From Mangrovivirga halotolerans (GTDB lineage Bacteria; Bacteroidota; Bacteroidia; Cytophagales; Cyclobacteriaceae): DNA of 64,000 nucleotides. The position numbers and the translations under genes are program-made. Positions 44,701 through 53,042 of the stretch are shown piece after piece. The DNA lies in contig NZ_JAPFQN010000004.1 in assembly GCF_026241165.1 (NCBI RefSeq), forward strand, positions 186,001 through 250,000, in the 5' to 3' direction. The notes below the pieces were generated by a model that saw only the letters and a program-made list of their open reading frames with translations, searched no databases and had not been told where the DNA came from. The first letter of the stretch is position 1, and each line of letters begins with the position of its first letter.

Positions 44701-45318
44701 TCATACTATTTTTTTACCGATTAACCGAATTATCCTGCTAAGTCCATTGTGGTATTTTCCTTCTGATAAATGAGTTTCACTTTCTTTCAATTGGAGTATC
44801 TTAAAATTGCTGAAGTCTTCTTTAATAGATTCGATAGAAAAAAGCATATCTATATCCGGTGGACCACCGGCTTTTGGATCTGCTTGTCTTAGTTCATAAT
44901 GATTTTTACTAAATCCTTCCAGAATTACAAATCCACCAGGTTTGATCAGATTAGCTATTTTTTTATGATATTTTGATAAAAGTTCAGGTGGGAAGTGTGC
45001 AAAAATCAATGCTGCTACATCATATTTCTTATTGCTGATATCCATTTTCATGAAATCACCTACGTGATAATCGATTTCAACATTTTCTTTTCTAGCTAAT
45101 TTTAAGGCTTTCTTTCTCCCTTCAGTGCTTATGTCGAAAGCTGTTACATTTAATCCTTTTTTTGCAGCATAGACTGCATTTCGACCTTCCCCTTCAGCAG
45201 GCATCAGGATATTGCCATTAATATTATATTTATCAATTGCTTCTTTAAAAAAGATATTCGGTGAAGTGCCATAGGCATATTCTTCACCGGAATACCTTTC
45301 ATCCCACATTTGCTTCAT
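44701..45318 (-). CDS. Class I SAM-dependent methyltransferase
   Basis: The 205-residue protein resembles TehB-like methyltransferases: the N-terminal MWDERYSGEEYAYGTSPN, the SAM loop ILMPAEGEGRNAVYAA, FDISTEGRKKALKLA and LIFAHFPPELLSKYH. The substrate is unknown; in TehB it would be tellurite. It starts 26 bases after the preceding amidohydrolase on the same strand, so they may be co-transcribed. Confidence 0.87.
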   Translation of the reverse strand: MKQMWDERYSGEEYAYGTSPNIFFKEAIDKYNINGNILMPAEGEGRNAVYAAKKGLNVTAFDISTEGRKKALKLARKENVEIDYHVGDFMKMDISNKKYDVAALIFAHFPPELLSKYHKKIANLIKPGGFVILEGFSKNHYELRQADPKAGGPPDIDMLFSIESIKEDFSNFKILQLKESETHLSEGKYHNGLSRIIRLIGKKIV

Positions 45319-45344
45319 AAAATTATAATATCAGTGTTGCTTTA

Positions 45345-46313
45345 TTATTTATTCGTATTAATTAATTTCTCCTTGTCATTCCTACTTAGAAATTGTACTG
45401 CATTATTATAAAAGATGTCACGCTTTTGATCCTTAGTTAGAAAAGGGGCTTCCTTAATAGCTTCAACTGCTGCCCCGATTTTATCCGGCCATACCATCTG
45501 GTCCGTTCCAAACATGATTCTTTTCCCAAGTCCGGCATGAATAAACGCTTTCAAATAATCGTAAAATGCCTCTCTGGGTATTACCCAGGTAATTGTTGAA
45601 ACATCAGCATATAATTGAGGATATTGATACATCATTGCAATCATTTGATCCCGGTACGGATACCCTGCATTTTCAACATATAGCCTGAGTTTAGGATGTT
45701 TTATTAGTACTTCCTCAAGTAATAGCGGACTTCCGGAAGATGAGCGGAAATTGGGCATATAAGGGCCTATGCCGGCTGCGTGAATGAGAACAGGAATATC
45801 CATTTCTTCTGCTAATTGAAAATAGGGTTCAAGTGATGGGTCATTTGGTTTTATTCCATTCAGTTGTGTGCCAATTTCTCCCATACCTTTAAATCGCTTT
45901 GCGATATACTCTTCTTTTAAAGCTTCAATTCCTACTTCTTCAGGGTTTAGGATAAAAGGAGAGGGTATGAAGCGATCGGGAGAGGCATTATTCCATTGCT
46001 GAACTACATCCCAGTCCACTCCACTTAGAAAAGCTTTTTCGATATTGTATTTATCCATTGCTTCTATTGTTGCCCTCATCAGTTTAATTGGATTAACAAC
46101 CGACTTACCAGTACCCTCACATGGCGAAGGGCGACAAATAGCCGGGATACCTTCAGGTATTTCTTCGGGAAGTCCGGTATGCATGTGCATGTCAATGATT
46201 GGTTCGGCATAATTAATCGAACCCAGTAGTTGAACTGACTCTCTATCTGACTCACGATTACATCCTGGTAAAAGTAATATCAGTAAACCAAGGGTTAAAA
46301 CAATACTTTTCAT
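45345..46313 (-). CDS. Amidohydrolase-2-type hydrolase, lipoprotein
   Basis: The 322-residue protein has a lipoprotein signal (LLILLLPGCNRES). The TIM-barrel amidohydrolase 2 domain begins YAEPIIDMHMHTGLPEE with the HxH metal site and includes GMGEIGTQLNG, PVLIHAAGIGPYM, RLYVENAGYPYRDQ and MFGTDQMVWP. Members cleave C-C or C-N bonds of carboxylated or lactone compounds. The substrate is unknown. Confidence 0.82.
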   Translation of the reverse strand: MKSIVLTLGLLILLLPGCNRESDRESVQLLGSINYAEPIIDMHMHTGLPEEIPEGIPAICRPSPCEGTGKSVVNPIKLMRATIEAMDKYNIEKAFLSGVDWDVVQQWNNASPDRFIPSPFILNPEEVGIEALKEEYIAKRFKGMGEIGTQLNGIKPNDPSLEPYFQLAEEMDIPVLIHAAGIGPYMPNFRSSSGSPLLLEEVLIKHPKLRLYVENAGYPYRDQMIAMMYQYPQLYADVSTITWVIPREAFYDYLKAFIHAGLGKRIMFGTDQMVWPDKIGAAVEAIKEAPFLTKDQKRDIFYNNAVQFLSRNDKEKLINTNK

Positions 46314-46571
46314 GATTGAAAACTTTTAGTTGGCAGATATTTTTTAGATTTCTAAGGAGAACGAATTGCAGCTTTGAGGAGGTGGGGCATAAAACTGCCG
46401 AGGTGTGATATACAATTTACAAGGATTTATTCTCTTTTTCTTTCTTATATGCTAAAAATTAAAGCTTTCTGTGAATAATATTCTATTCATAGATGTTTAA
46501 AATCAATTTATTGGCGGTTTTAACTGCTAAATTGTTAATCGTAAATGTATATTGTAGTAAATGGGGGTTGA

Positions 46572-47405
46572 TTAATTGATCGGGGGGTTGATGGTTTCAT
46601 TTGTTACCTGGATCCCCTTATAAAAGCTATCAAGATAAAGTGAGTTGTGTGTTTTATGTTCATAAAAGAAGGTTGTCAGGTCAATTTTATGATCGTTATT
46701 CAATAACTCAATTAATTCTTCGATTTTTGATTTGTGGAAATCCGGTTTTGGCTGGTAAGAAATAACAACTTTAATATCCTTTTCTATTTGATTGTTTTTT
46801 ATTCGTTCAATTACTTCGCCGTTGCTATACCAAATAGCCGGGTCATACATGTGAATAACTTCAAAAGGATGAGTCATAGAGAGGAGGTAGCCCCCAAAAT
46901 AACCACCGTAGGAATGACCGATGAGGGTTTCGTGATCAGTAGTGGAATAATTATTATTAACATCCGGGATCAGTTCATTCATGAAGTAATTATAAAATTT
47001 CATTGCTCCTCCGGAATTGGATGAATTATACCAGGTGGAATCAACAATTTCACCATCGTATTCAATTCTGGATTGGCTGAATGTTAAATCTATTCCTCGT
47101 TTAAATTCCCAATCGATGTGTGGAATTCCAACGACAATTGATTTTTGAATTATATTATTTCCACCTAAATCAAAAGCGATATTCCTAGCGAGATCAAATC
47201 TCCATTCCGCATCAAGCACATAGATTACCGGATAACTTATCGAATCAGAATAGTTTAAGGGAAGACTAACCCAATAATCTCTGGTTTCACTTAAATGTTC
47301 AGATTCTATTTGATGACTGATAACCTGGTTTACGCAAATTGTGTCCTGGGTAAATGCCGATACGGATAAAGAAATCAATAATGCTGATATAAAAAATATT
47401 TTCAT
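46572..47405 (-). CDS. Secreted alpha/beta-fold esterase (esterase D type)
   Basis: The 277-residue protein has a signal peptide (KIFFISALLISLSVSAFTQ). The nucleophile motif is LIGHSYGGYFGGYLL (GxSxGG). VSLPLNYSDSISYPVIYVLDAEW and the catalytic histidine in EHKTHNSLYLDSF fit the putative esterase family of ferri-siderophore and S-formylglutathione-type hydrolases. The substrate is unknown. Confidence 0.82.
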   Translation of the reverse strand: MKIFFISALLISLSVSAFTQDTICVNQVISHQIESEHLSETRDYWVSLPLNYSDSISYPVIYVLDAEWRFDLARNIAFDLGGNNIIQKSIVVGIPHIDWEFKRGIDLTFSQSRIEYDGEIVDSTWYNSSNSGGAMKFYNYFMNELIPDVNNNYSTTDHETLIGHSYGGYFGGYLLSMTHPFEVIHMYDPAIWYSNGEVIERIKNNQIEKDIKVVISYQPKPDFHKSKIEELIELLNNDHKIDLTTFFYEHKTHNSLYLDSFYKGIQVTNETINPPIN

Positions 47406-47479
47406 GGCTCCTTAATACATAATTGAGGAGGCAAAAATATAAAACCTGGAACAAATTTGTCTTGAATTGGGAAATGAAT

Positions 47480-48331
47480 TTATACCATTTTAGAGATCTT
47501 CCTGTTTTTATATACATCGAGTAATATATCCTGGAATTCCCCTATTTTAGAAAAGTTGGTTCTGATATTATATTCGAAATTGTTCTTTTCAAATTGTTGA
47601 ATAAAACTGGATAAATGAGATTTTTCTCCGCCGATCTTATGATGATATTCGATCTTATATCGGTTGAAGTGATCTATTTTCTCTTTACTAAACAGATCTT
47701 CGATAACCTGGATCTCAGCACCTTCAATATCGATTTTTATCAGGTCAAAATGATTGTCTAGTATTAATTCTGACAACTTTTGTGTTTTTACAACAATCTT
47801 GTTTTCTCCCCCGCGTTCTTTATTGAAAGATCCCTGTAGTGACCCTTTGTGGTCATTAATGAAAAAATCTATTTCTCCAATGTCATTTGACAATCCAACA
47901 TTGTGTAATTCAACATTTTTTAAATTGTTTTGACGCACATTTTTTTCCAGAAGTTCAAATGCATAAGGATTAGGTTCAAATGCCATTATAGAGCAATCAG
48001 GGTAAAGCTTTTTAAAGAAAAGTATGGACATGCCTATATTGGCACCGCAATCAATGATCTTTGGTGAGTCAGTTTCAATATCAAAATAGTAATCGGTTGA
48101 TAAGAATATTTCAATTATTAAATAGAGAAGAGTATCGTGGTCATAGGCTGTCACCTTATAGTCGAGCACTTTTTTAGTTACCTCACCATTGTTTTTACTA
48201 AATTTTGAACCCAGATAGGTAGATAACAAAACGCCGAAAATCTGAAATTTCTCGCCGAATTTATAATTGCTGTTTATCGCAAGACTAGCGAAATTATAAA
48301 TCTGTCTGAATGCGTTGATGATTTTTTTCAT
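47480..48331 (-). CDS. FkbM family methyltransferase
   Basis: The 283-residue protein has the FkbM pattern: IIDCGANIGMSILFFKKLYP (SAM-binding), IMAFEPNPYAFELLEKNV, VELHNVGLSNDIGEIDF and LIKIDIEGAEIQVIED. These O-methyltransferases usually modify sugars or secondary metabolites. A helical N-terminal region of about 60 residues precedes the domain. The neighbours do not suggest a pathway. Confidence 0.85.
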   Translation of the reverse strand: MKKIINAFRQIYNFASLAINSNYKFGEKFQIFGVLLSTYLGSKFSKNNGEVTKKVLDYKVTAYDHDTLLYLIIEIFLSTDYYFDIETDSPKIIDCGANIGMSILFFKKLYPDCSIMAFEPNPYAFELLEKNVRQNNLKNVELHNVGLSNDIGEIDFFINDHKGSLQGSFNKERGGENKIVVKTQKLSELILDNHFDLIKIDIEGAEIQVIEDLFSKEKIDHFNRYKIEYHHKIGGEKSHLSSFIQQFEKNNFEYNIRTNFSKIGEFQDILLDVYKNRKISKMV

Positions 48332-48771
48332 AGTGCTGAGTGGTTGTTAGGCTATTGGACTTAAAAGTCATAAGGTTAAATCTGGTAATGATGTTGTAAA
48401 ATCGCTTATTCAAACAAAGACAGAAGTTTTTGTATTATCTATTTATTTATGGTTACCCCTTTCTTTATTCTTGCTTTTCCTGTTGTTATTAATGAGTAGA
48501 ATAGTCAATATGATGCTAGATCTCCTTACTAATAAACCACCGGATACTATTAAATATAATCAATTTATTATTAATAAAGTGCTATTACTAGGTTGAAAAT
48601 TAAATAATTTGAATAAGAAATATCCCGGAGCCATTTATACAAATCCTTGATAATTAGTTTATTATCAATATTCATAGAGAAAGTTGTATAAATGGCTCCG
48701 GGTTATAAGATTACATATAATGTTCATTTTAATAAAATCGGGAATTATAAAGTCCTTATTTATAATTCAGT
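48332..48771. other. Gene-free region with a nested inverted repeat
   Basis: The only structure seen in these 440 bases is the hairpin at 48624-48702. The rest is AT-rich without open reading frames; it must include the promoter of the FkbM gene. Confidence 0.6.
48624..48702. repeat. Long nested inverted repeat, 19-base perfect arms
   Basis: CCCGGAGCCATTTATACAA (48624-48642) is repeated exactly in reverse complement at 48684-48702. The 41-base loop contains a second perfect hairpin, TTGATAAT (48647-48654) with ATTATCAA (48661-48668). It lies 70 bases after the stop codon of the large gene read from 52677 and may be its terminator, though the T-run is poor. Confidence 0.8.
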
Positions 48772-51700
48772 CTAACGGATAATCATCACTTTTCTCATTT
48801 CCTGAATGCCGTTATCTGTCGTGAAGAAAATGTGATAAATACCACTTTGAATAGTTTCAGGTTTAAGAGTAATCTGATGATTTCCAGCAGGACTAAATCC
48901 ATCTTTGATTACCTGAACTTTCTGCCCGGTCATATTAAACATTTCAATGGTTACATTTGATTCTTTTTCCAGCCTGTAAACAATTTCTGCTGTGGTTTTT
49001 ACAGGGTTTGGATAGATATTAATTCTATCATTTTTATCAGTCAGATCATTACCTGAAATTCCCATTACAGATGAAATTGATGATGCTTGGTAGCTACTGA
49101 TTGAATATTTTGATTCTATTACAGCAATGATCTCATCAATACTGGCGATCAGAGCAGTTGCTTGTGCTTCTGTTAATACATTGTCTTTCTCGTAAAGATC
49201 CATTACCTGAGTACGAAGATCATAAAGCACTGCAAGGGCTTCCTCATACTTATCTTTATCAAGTAGCTTAAGTGCCTGATCGATTTTTTTCAATAATCCA
49301 TTTTCCTGTCCATTATTGAGTACTTGCGAACTTGTGAGTAATTGAATGTCATCTTCCAGATCATTTAATGCCTCAGTGATTAAAATTGCGGTGATAGTTA
49401 CGTAGTCCGGATCACTGTCTTTAAATCCATCGTTAACGATAAGCTGCACAGAGTAAGTTCCTGGTACATCTGCAATGAAGGATGGGGTAGAAGTGTTGGC
49501 TCCACTGAGTGAAGCTGTACTACCTGCAGGTTTTGCCGGAGAGGTATCCGGGCTGGCAAACATCCAGGAGTAGGTTATCGGATCTCCTTCAGGATCAGAA
49601 GAGCCGGATCCATCAAGGTTGACGGTTTGTTGCTCAATAACTTCCTGGTCTTCTCCGGCATCTGCTATTGGTGGGTTATTAGGTATAACAGAAATAATAA
49701 GTTGACCAAATCCGATTCCTCCGTTACCATCTGTAATGGCTATTGTTAAAGATTCAATACCTTTAAAGTCCGGGTTTGGTGTATAAGTAAATCCACCATC
49801 AGCAGATGTATTACTCATCGAACCATTTTCCGGGACAGTGTAGGATATCCATTCTATTTCATCACCATCGAGGTCAAAGTCGTTTGCCAGGTGGCCGGGA
49901 GCTGTAACGATCAGTTCGGTGTTTTCGGGTGTCGTATAAACATCCGGAACCGCAATTGGAGTTCGGTTTTGATCCGGAATGACCAATATAGAAATAAGTC
50001 CGAAACTTATACCTCCGTTACCATCTGAAATGGCAATCTCAATAGATTCGATTCCGGAAAATCCTGGATTTGGAGTATAAGTGAAAGTACCATCAGGGGA
50101 GGGATTGCTTATTACTCCATTTTCCGGAACAGTATACGATAACCACTCTATTTCATCACCATCAAGATCTATATCGTTATTGGTGTGGCCGGGTGCAGAA
50201 ACTATCAATGGAATGCCTTCTGGTGTAGTGTAAACATCGGGAACTGCCACAGGCTCTCTGTTTTGATCAGGAATGACTAAAATGGTTAATGTAGTAAATG
50301 CAATTCCTCCATTACCATCTGTTATTGCAACTTCTAATGATTCGATCCCTGAAAACCCAGGATTTGGAGTATAAGTGAAAGTACCATCAGAAGATGTATT
50401 ACTCATTGTGCCATTTTCCGGAACAGTATAGGATATCCATTCTATTTCATCTCCATCGCGGTCGAAATCATTTCCAAGATGACCCGGAGCAGAAACTATT
50501 AAAGGAGTATTTTCCGGAGTCGTGAAAACATCAGGTATAGCTATAGGCTCTCTGTTTTGATCCGGGATTACCAGAATAGAAATGAGTCCGAAACCTATCC
50601 CTCCATTACCATCAGATATTGCATATTCAAAGGTTTCTATTCCTGAAAATCCAGGGTTAGGAGTATAGGTAAAGCCCCCATCAGAGGTAGTATTGGTAAT
50701 TGATCCATTTTCCGGGACACTATAGGAAAGCCAGGTAATCGGATCTCCATTTGGATCAAAATCGTTATCCAGGTGGCCAGGAGGTGAAACGACTAATGCT
50801 GTGTTTTCCGGGGTAGTAAATACATCTGCCACAGCCACAGGATCAGTGCCTCCGGATGGAGTGACAGTGATCATAATTAGTCCAAAAGCGATACCTCCTT
50901 CCCCGTCAGAAATAGATACAGTTATTTCTTCAATCCCTGTAAATCCTGGATTAGGGGTATAAGTGAAAGTTCCATCAGAATTTACATTAGAGATAAATCC
51001 ATTTTCAGGAACGGTATATGTAATCCACTCGATTTCATCACCATCAGGATCGCTATCATTACCCAAATGTCCGGGTGCTGAAACTATTAATGCTGTATTT
51101 TCAGGTGTGGTATAGGTATCTGGTACAGCTACAGGATTCCGGTTTTGATCGGATATCACCTGAATTTGAAGTAAACCGAAACTAATACCGCCATTACCAT
51201 CGGAGATAGCAACTTCAATGGATTCTAATCCTGTAAATCCGGGGTTAGGTGTATAGGTGAAAGTACCATCAGGGGAGGGATTACTTATTACTCCATTTTC
51301 CGGAACAGTATACGATAACCACTCTATTTCATCACCATCCAGGTCAATGTCGTTATTGGTATGGCCAGGAGCAGAAACAATTAGTGGAGTGTTTTCAGGT
51401 GTGGTATAAACATCCGGGACCGCAATGGGAGTTCGGTTTTGTTCCGGAATAACCAGAATAGAAATGAGTCCAAAACTTATGCCTCCATTCCCATCAGAAA
51501 TTGCAATTTCAAGAGACTCTATTCCTGAAAATCCTGGATTTGGCGTATAGGTAAATCCACCTTCTGAGGTTGTATTGCTCATTGTTCCGTTTTCGGGAAC
51601 AGTATATGAAAGCCATGTTAATTCATCACCATCAGGTTCCAGGTCATTGGAAAGGTGGCCCGGAGGTGTTATCTCAAGTGCTGTGTTTTCGGGAGTGGTG

Positions 51701-52677
51701 AATACATCAGGAACTGCCACAGGATTTCTGTTTTGATCAGGTATAACCAAAATAGATATGAGTCCAAAACTAATACCTCCGTTGTTATCAGATATGGCAA
51801 CTTCTATATTATCAATTCCTGAAAACCCAGGGTTAGGGGTATAAGAAAATCCGCCATCAACAGAGGCATTACTAATTGCGCCATTTTCTGGTACTGTATA
51901 AGATATCCAGATTAGTTCGTCACCGTTTAAATCAGAATCATTAGCCAGGTGCCCGGGAGCCGCAATAATTAGTTCCGTGTTTTCAGGCGTTGTATAAACA
52001 TCCGGTGTGGCAACGGGAGCATAATTTTCCATGTCGGTCTCCATAACCGTCATCTGATCATCTTTTTTTGAGGGGTAATTTTGGTTTAAGAGTTGAACCG
52101 GTTGATCCCTTTTAAGAATTAAATCGGACTTCTTTATTTGTACCGGTCCATTATTTGGTGAATCTTTGATTACCATATCCAGAACTTCCCCTGAAATACG
52201 ATTTTTATTTGATCCTTCAGGGGGACTAATAAGAATTTTATCTCTTTCTAGTTCTGTTTTATTTTCTGATTTTGGGTGGGCCTGAACTGAATTACTAAAA
52301 TTTAAAATATCATCTAATTCAAATGATTTTCTTTGTTGTAAATGATCTTTATTTATCAGGATACTCTCATACTTATCATTTAATAAAACTCTTTCATCAG
52401 ACTTTGATTGATCAATTTGTTTTGCTTCGGAGGGCAGAACTAATGTTTCACCTTTTTGATTAAATTCATTTAGTAAGCGTTCATTTTCAGGGTTGATTTT
52501 TGGAGTTGATGATTGTTCTAACTTTTCTTTTTCCACTTTTACCTGTGTTAGGGCAGGCATCGAAATAAATAAGGAAAGAAGTAAAATAAAGATGGAAGTT
52601 TTAAAATTATACTTTTGATCGGATACAGATATTTTAATATCATCCTTGGTTTTTGGGGATAAAATGATCGGTTTCAT
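48772..52677 (-). CDS. Large repeat protein secreted by the type IX system
   Basis: The 1301-residue protein has an N-terminal membrane/signal segment (about residues 28-45). Eight repeats of about 98 residues follow (about 218-1002), each with TTPENT, PGH, ND, WISYTVPENG, YTPNPGFSGIE and ISDGNGGI, resembling tandem Big_9/cadherin-like bacterial Ig domains. A PKD-like domain (about 1003-1100, ADAGEDQEV...NLDGSGSSDPEGD), a helical FIMAH-like domain (about 1105-1205) and a C-terminal sorting domain (INIYPNPVKTTAEIV ... MRKVMIIR) complete it. It is probably a cell-surface or released adhesin. Confidence 0.9.
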   Translation of the reverse strand: MKPIILSPKTKDDIKISVSDQKYNFKTSIFILLLSLFISMPALTQVKVEKEKLEQSSTPKINPENERLLNEFNQKGETLVLPSEAKQIDQSKSDERVLLNDKYESILINKDHLQQRKSFELDDILNFSNSVQAHPKSENKTELERDKILISPPEGSNKNRISGEVLDMVIKDSPNNGPVQIKKSDLILKRDQPVQLLNQNYPSKKDDQMTVMETDMENYAPVATPDVYTTPENTELIIAAPGHLANDSDLNGDELIWISYTVPENGAISNASVDGGFSYTPNPGFSGIDNIEVAISDNNGGISFGLISILVIPDQNRNPVAVPDVFTTPENTALEITPPGHLSNDLEPDGDELTWLSYTVPENGTMSNTTSEGGFTYTPNPGFSGIESLEIAISDGNGGISFGLISILVIPEQNRTPIAVPDVYTTPENTPLIVSAPGHTNNDIDLDGDEIEWLSYTVPENGVISNPSPDGTFTYTPNPGFTGLESIEVAISDGNGGISFGLLQIQVISDQNRNPVAVPDTYTTPENTALIVSAPGHLGNDSDPDGDEIEWITYTVPENGFISNVNSDGTFTYTPNPGFTGIEEITVSISDGEGGIAFGLIMITVTPSGGTDPVAVADVFTTPENTALVVSPPGHLDNDFDPNGDPITWLSYSVPENGSITNTTSDGGFTYTPNPGFSGIETFEYAISDGNGGIGFGLISILVIPDQNREPIAIPDVFTTPENTPLIVSAPGHLGNDFDRDGDEIEWISYTVPENGTMSNTSSDGTFTYTPNPGFSGIESLEVAITDGNGGIAFTTLTILVIPDQNREPVAVPDVYTTPEGIPLIVSAPGHTNNDIDLDGDEIEWLSYTVPENGVISNPSPDGTFTYTPNPGFSGIESIEIAISDGNGGISFGLISILVIPDQNRTPIAVPDVYTTPENTELIVTAPGHLANDFDLDGDEIEWISYTVPENGSMSNTSADGGFTYTPNPDFKGIESLTIAITDGNGGIGFGQLIISVIPNNPPIADAGEDQEVIEQQTVNLDGSGSSDPEGDPITYSWMFASPDTSPAKPAGSTASLSGANTSTPSFIADVPGTYSVQLIVNDGFKDSDPDYVTITAILITEALNDLEDDIQLLTSSQVLNNGQENGLLKKIDQALKLLDKDKYEEALAVLYDLRTQVMDLYEKDNVLTEAQATALIASIDEIIAVIESKYSISSYQASSISSVMGISGNDLTDKNDRINIYPNPVKTTAEIVYRLEKESNVTIEMFNMTGQKVQVIKDGFSPAGNHQITLKPETIQSGIYHIFFTTDNGIQEMRKVMIIR
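49676..52024 (-). repeat. Eight tandem 294-base coding repeats
   Basis: Eight in-frame units of about 294 bases encode the Ig-like domains of the large surface protein. Units 3 and 7 are most alike: 51257-51339 and 50081-50163 differ at one of 83 positions. Confidence 0.9.
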
Positions 52678-53042
52678 GGCTATAGAATTGACTTGTGGTG
52701 TATTATAAATTAAATAATTAACCAGAAAAGAACAATAGGATTATGCCCCTAAGCGACCAAGTAGTCCTAAATTTCGATGAATATTGATATTCAGTGACTT
52801 ATGCAAAAAATACTGTGGGTTGTGAAGATATTTGAATTTCTGATAATTTACGCTATCGGGTATGTTTTTGTAGCTTCTTAATGTGTTGATATGCCGACAT
52901 TTTACATCAAATAATTTTCGATATAACGGCTCAAATACATTTTCAGGTAAGCGCTCAGGTAGGTTTTTATTCTATCACAAAAAACAATAAAAAAAGCCGC
53001 TTCACATATTGAAGCGGCTTATATATTTTTAAGTAATAATAA
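52678..53042. other. Spacer between the two type IX substrates
   Basis: Apart from the protease terminator at 52988-53020 nothing distinct was found. It should contain the promoter of the large repeat protein, but no exact -7 consensus was seen. Confidence 0.5.
52988..53020 (-). terminator. Intrinsic terminator of the metalloprotease gene
   Basis: On the minus strand AAGCCGCTTCA pairs perfectly with TGAAGCGGCTT (plus-strand 52994-53004 and 53010-53020) around a five-base loop, followed by a T7 run. Confidence 0.92.
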
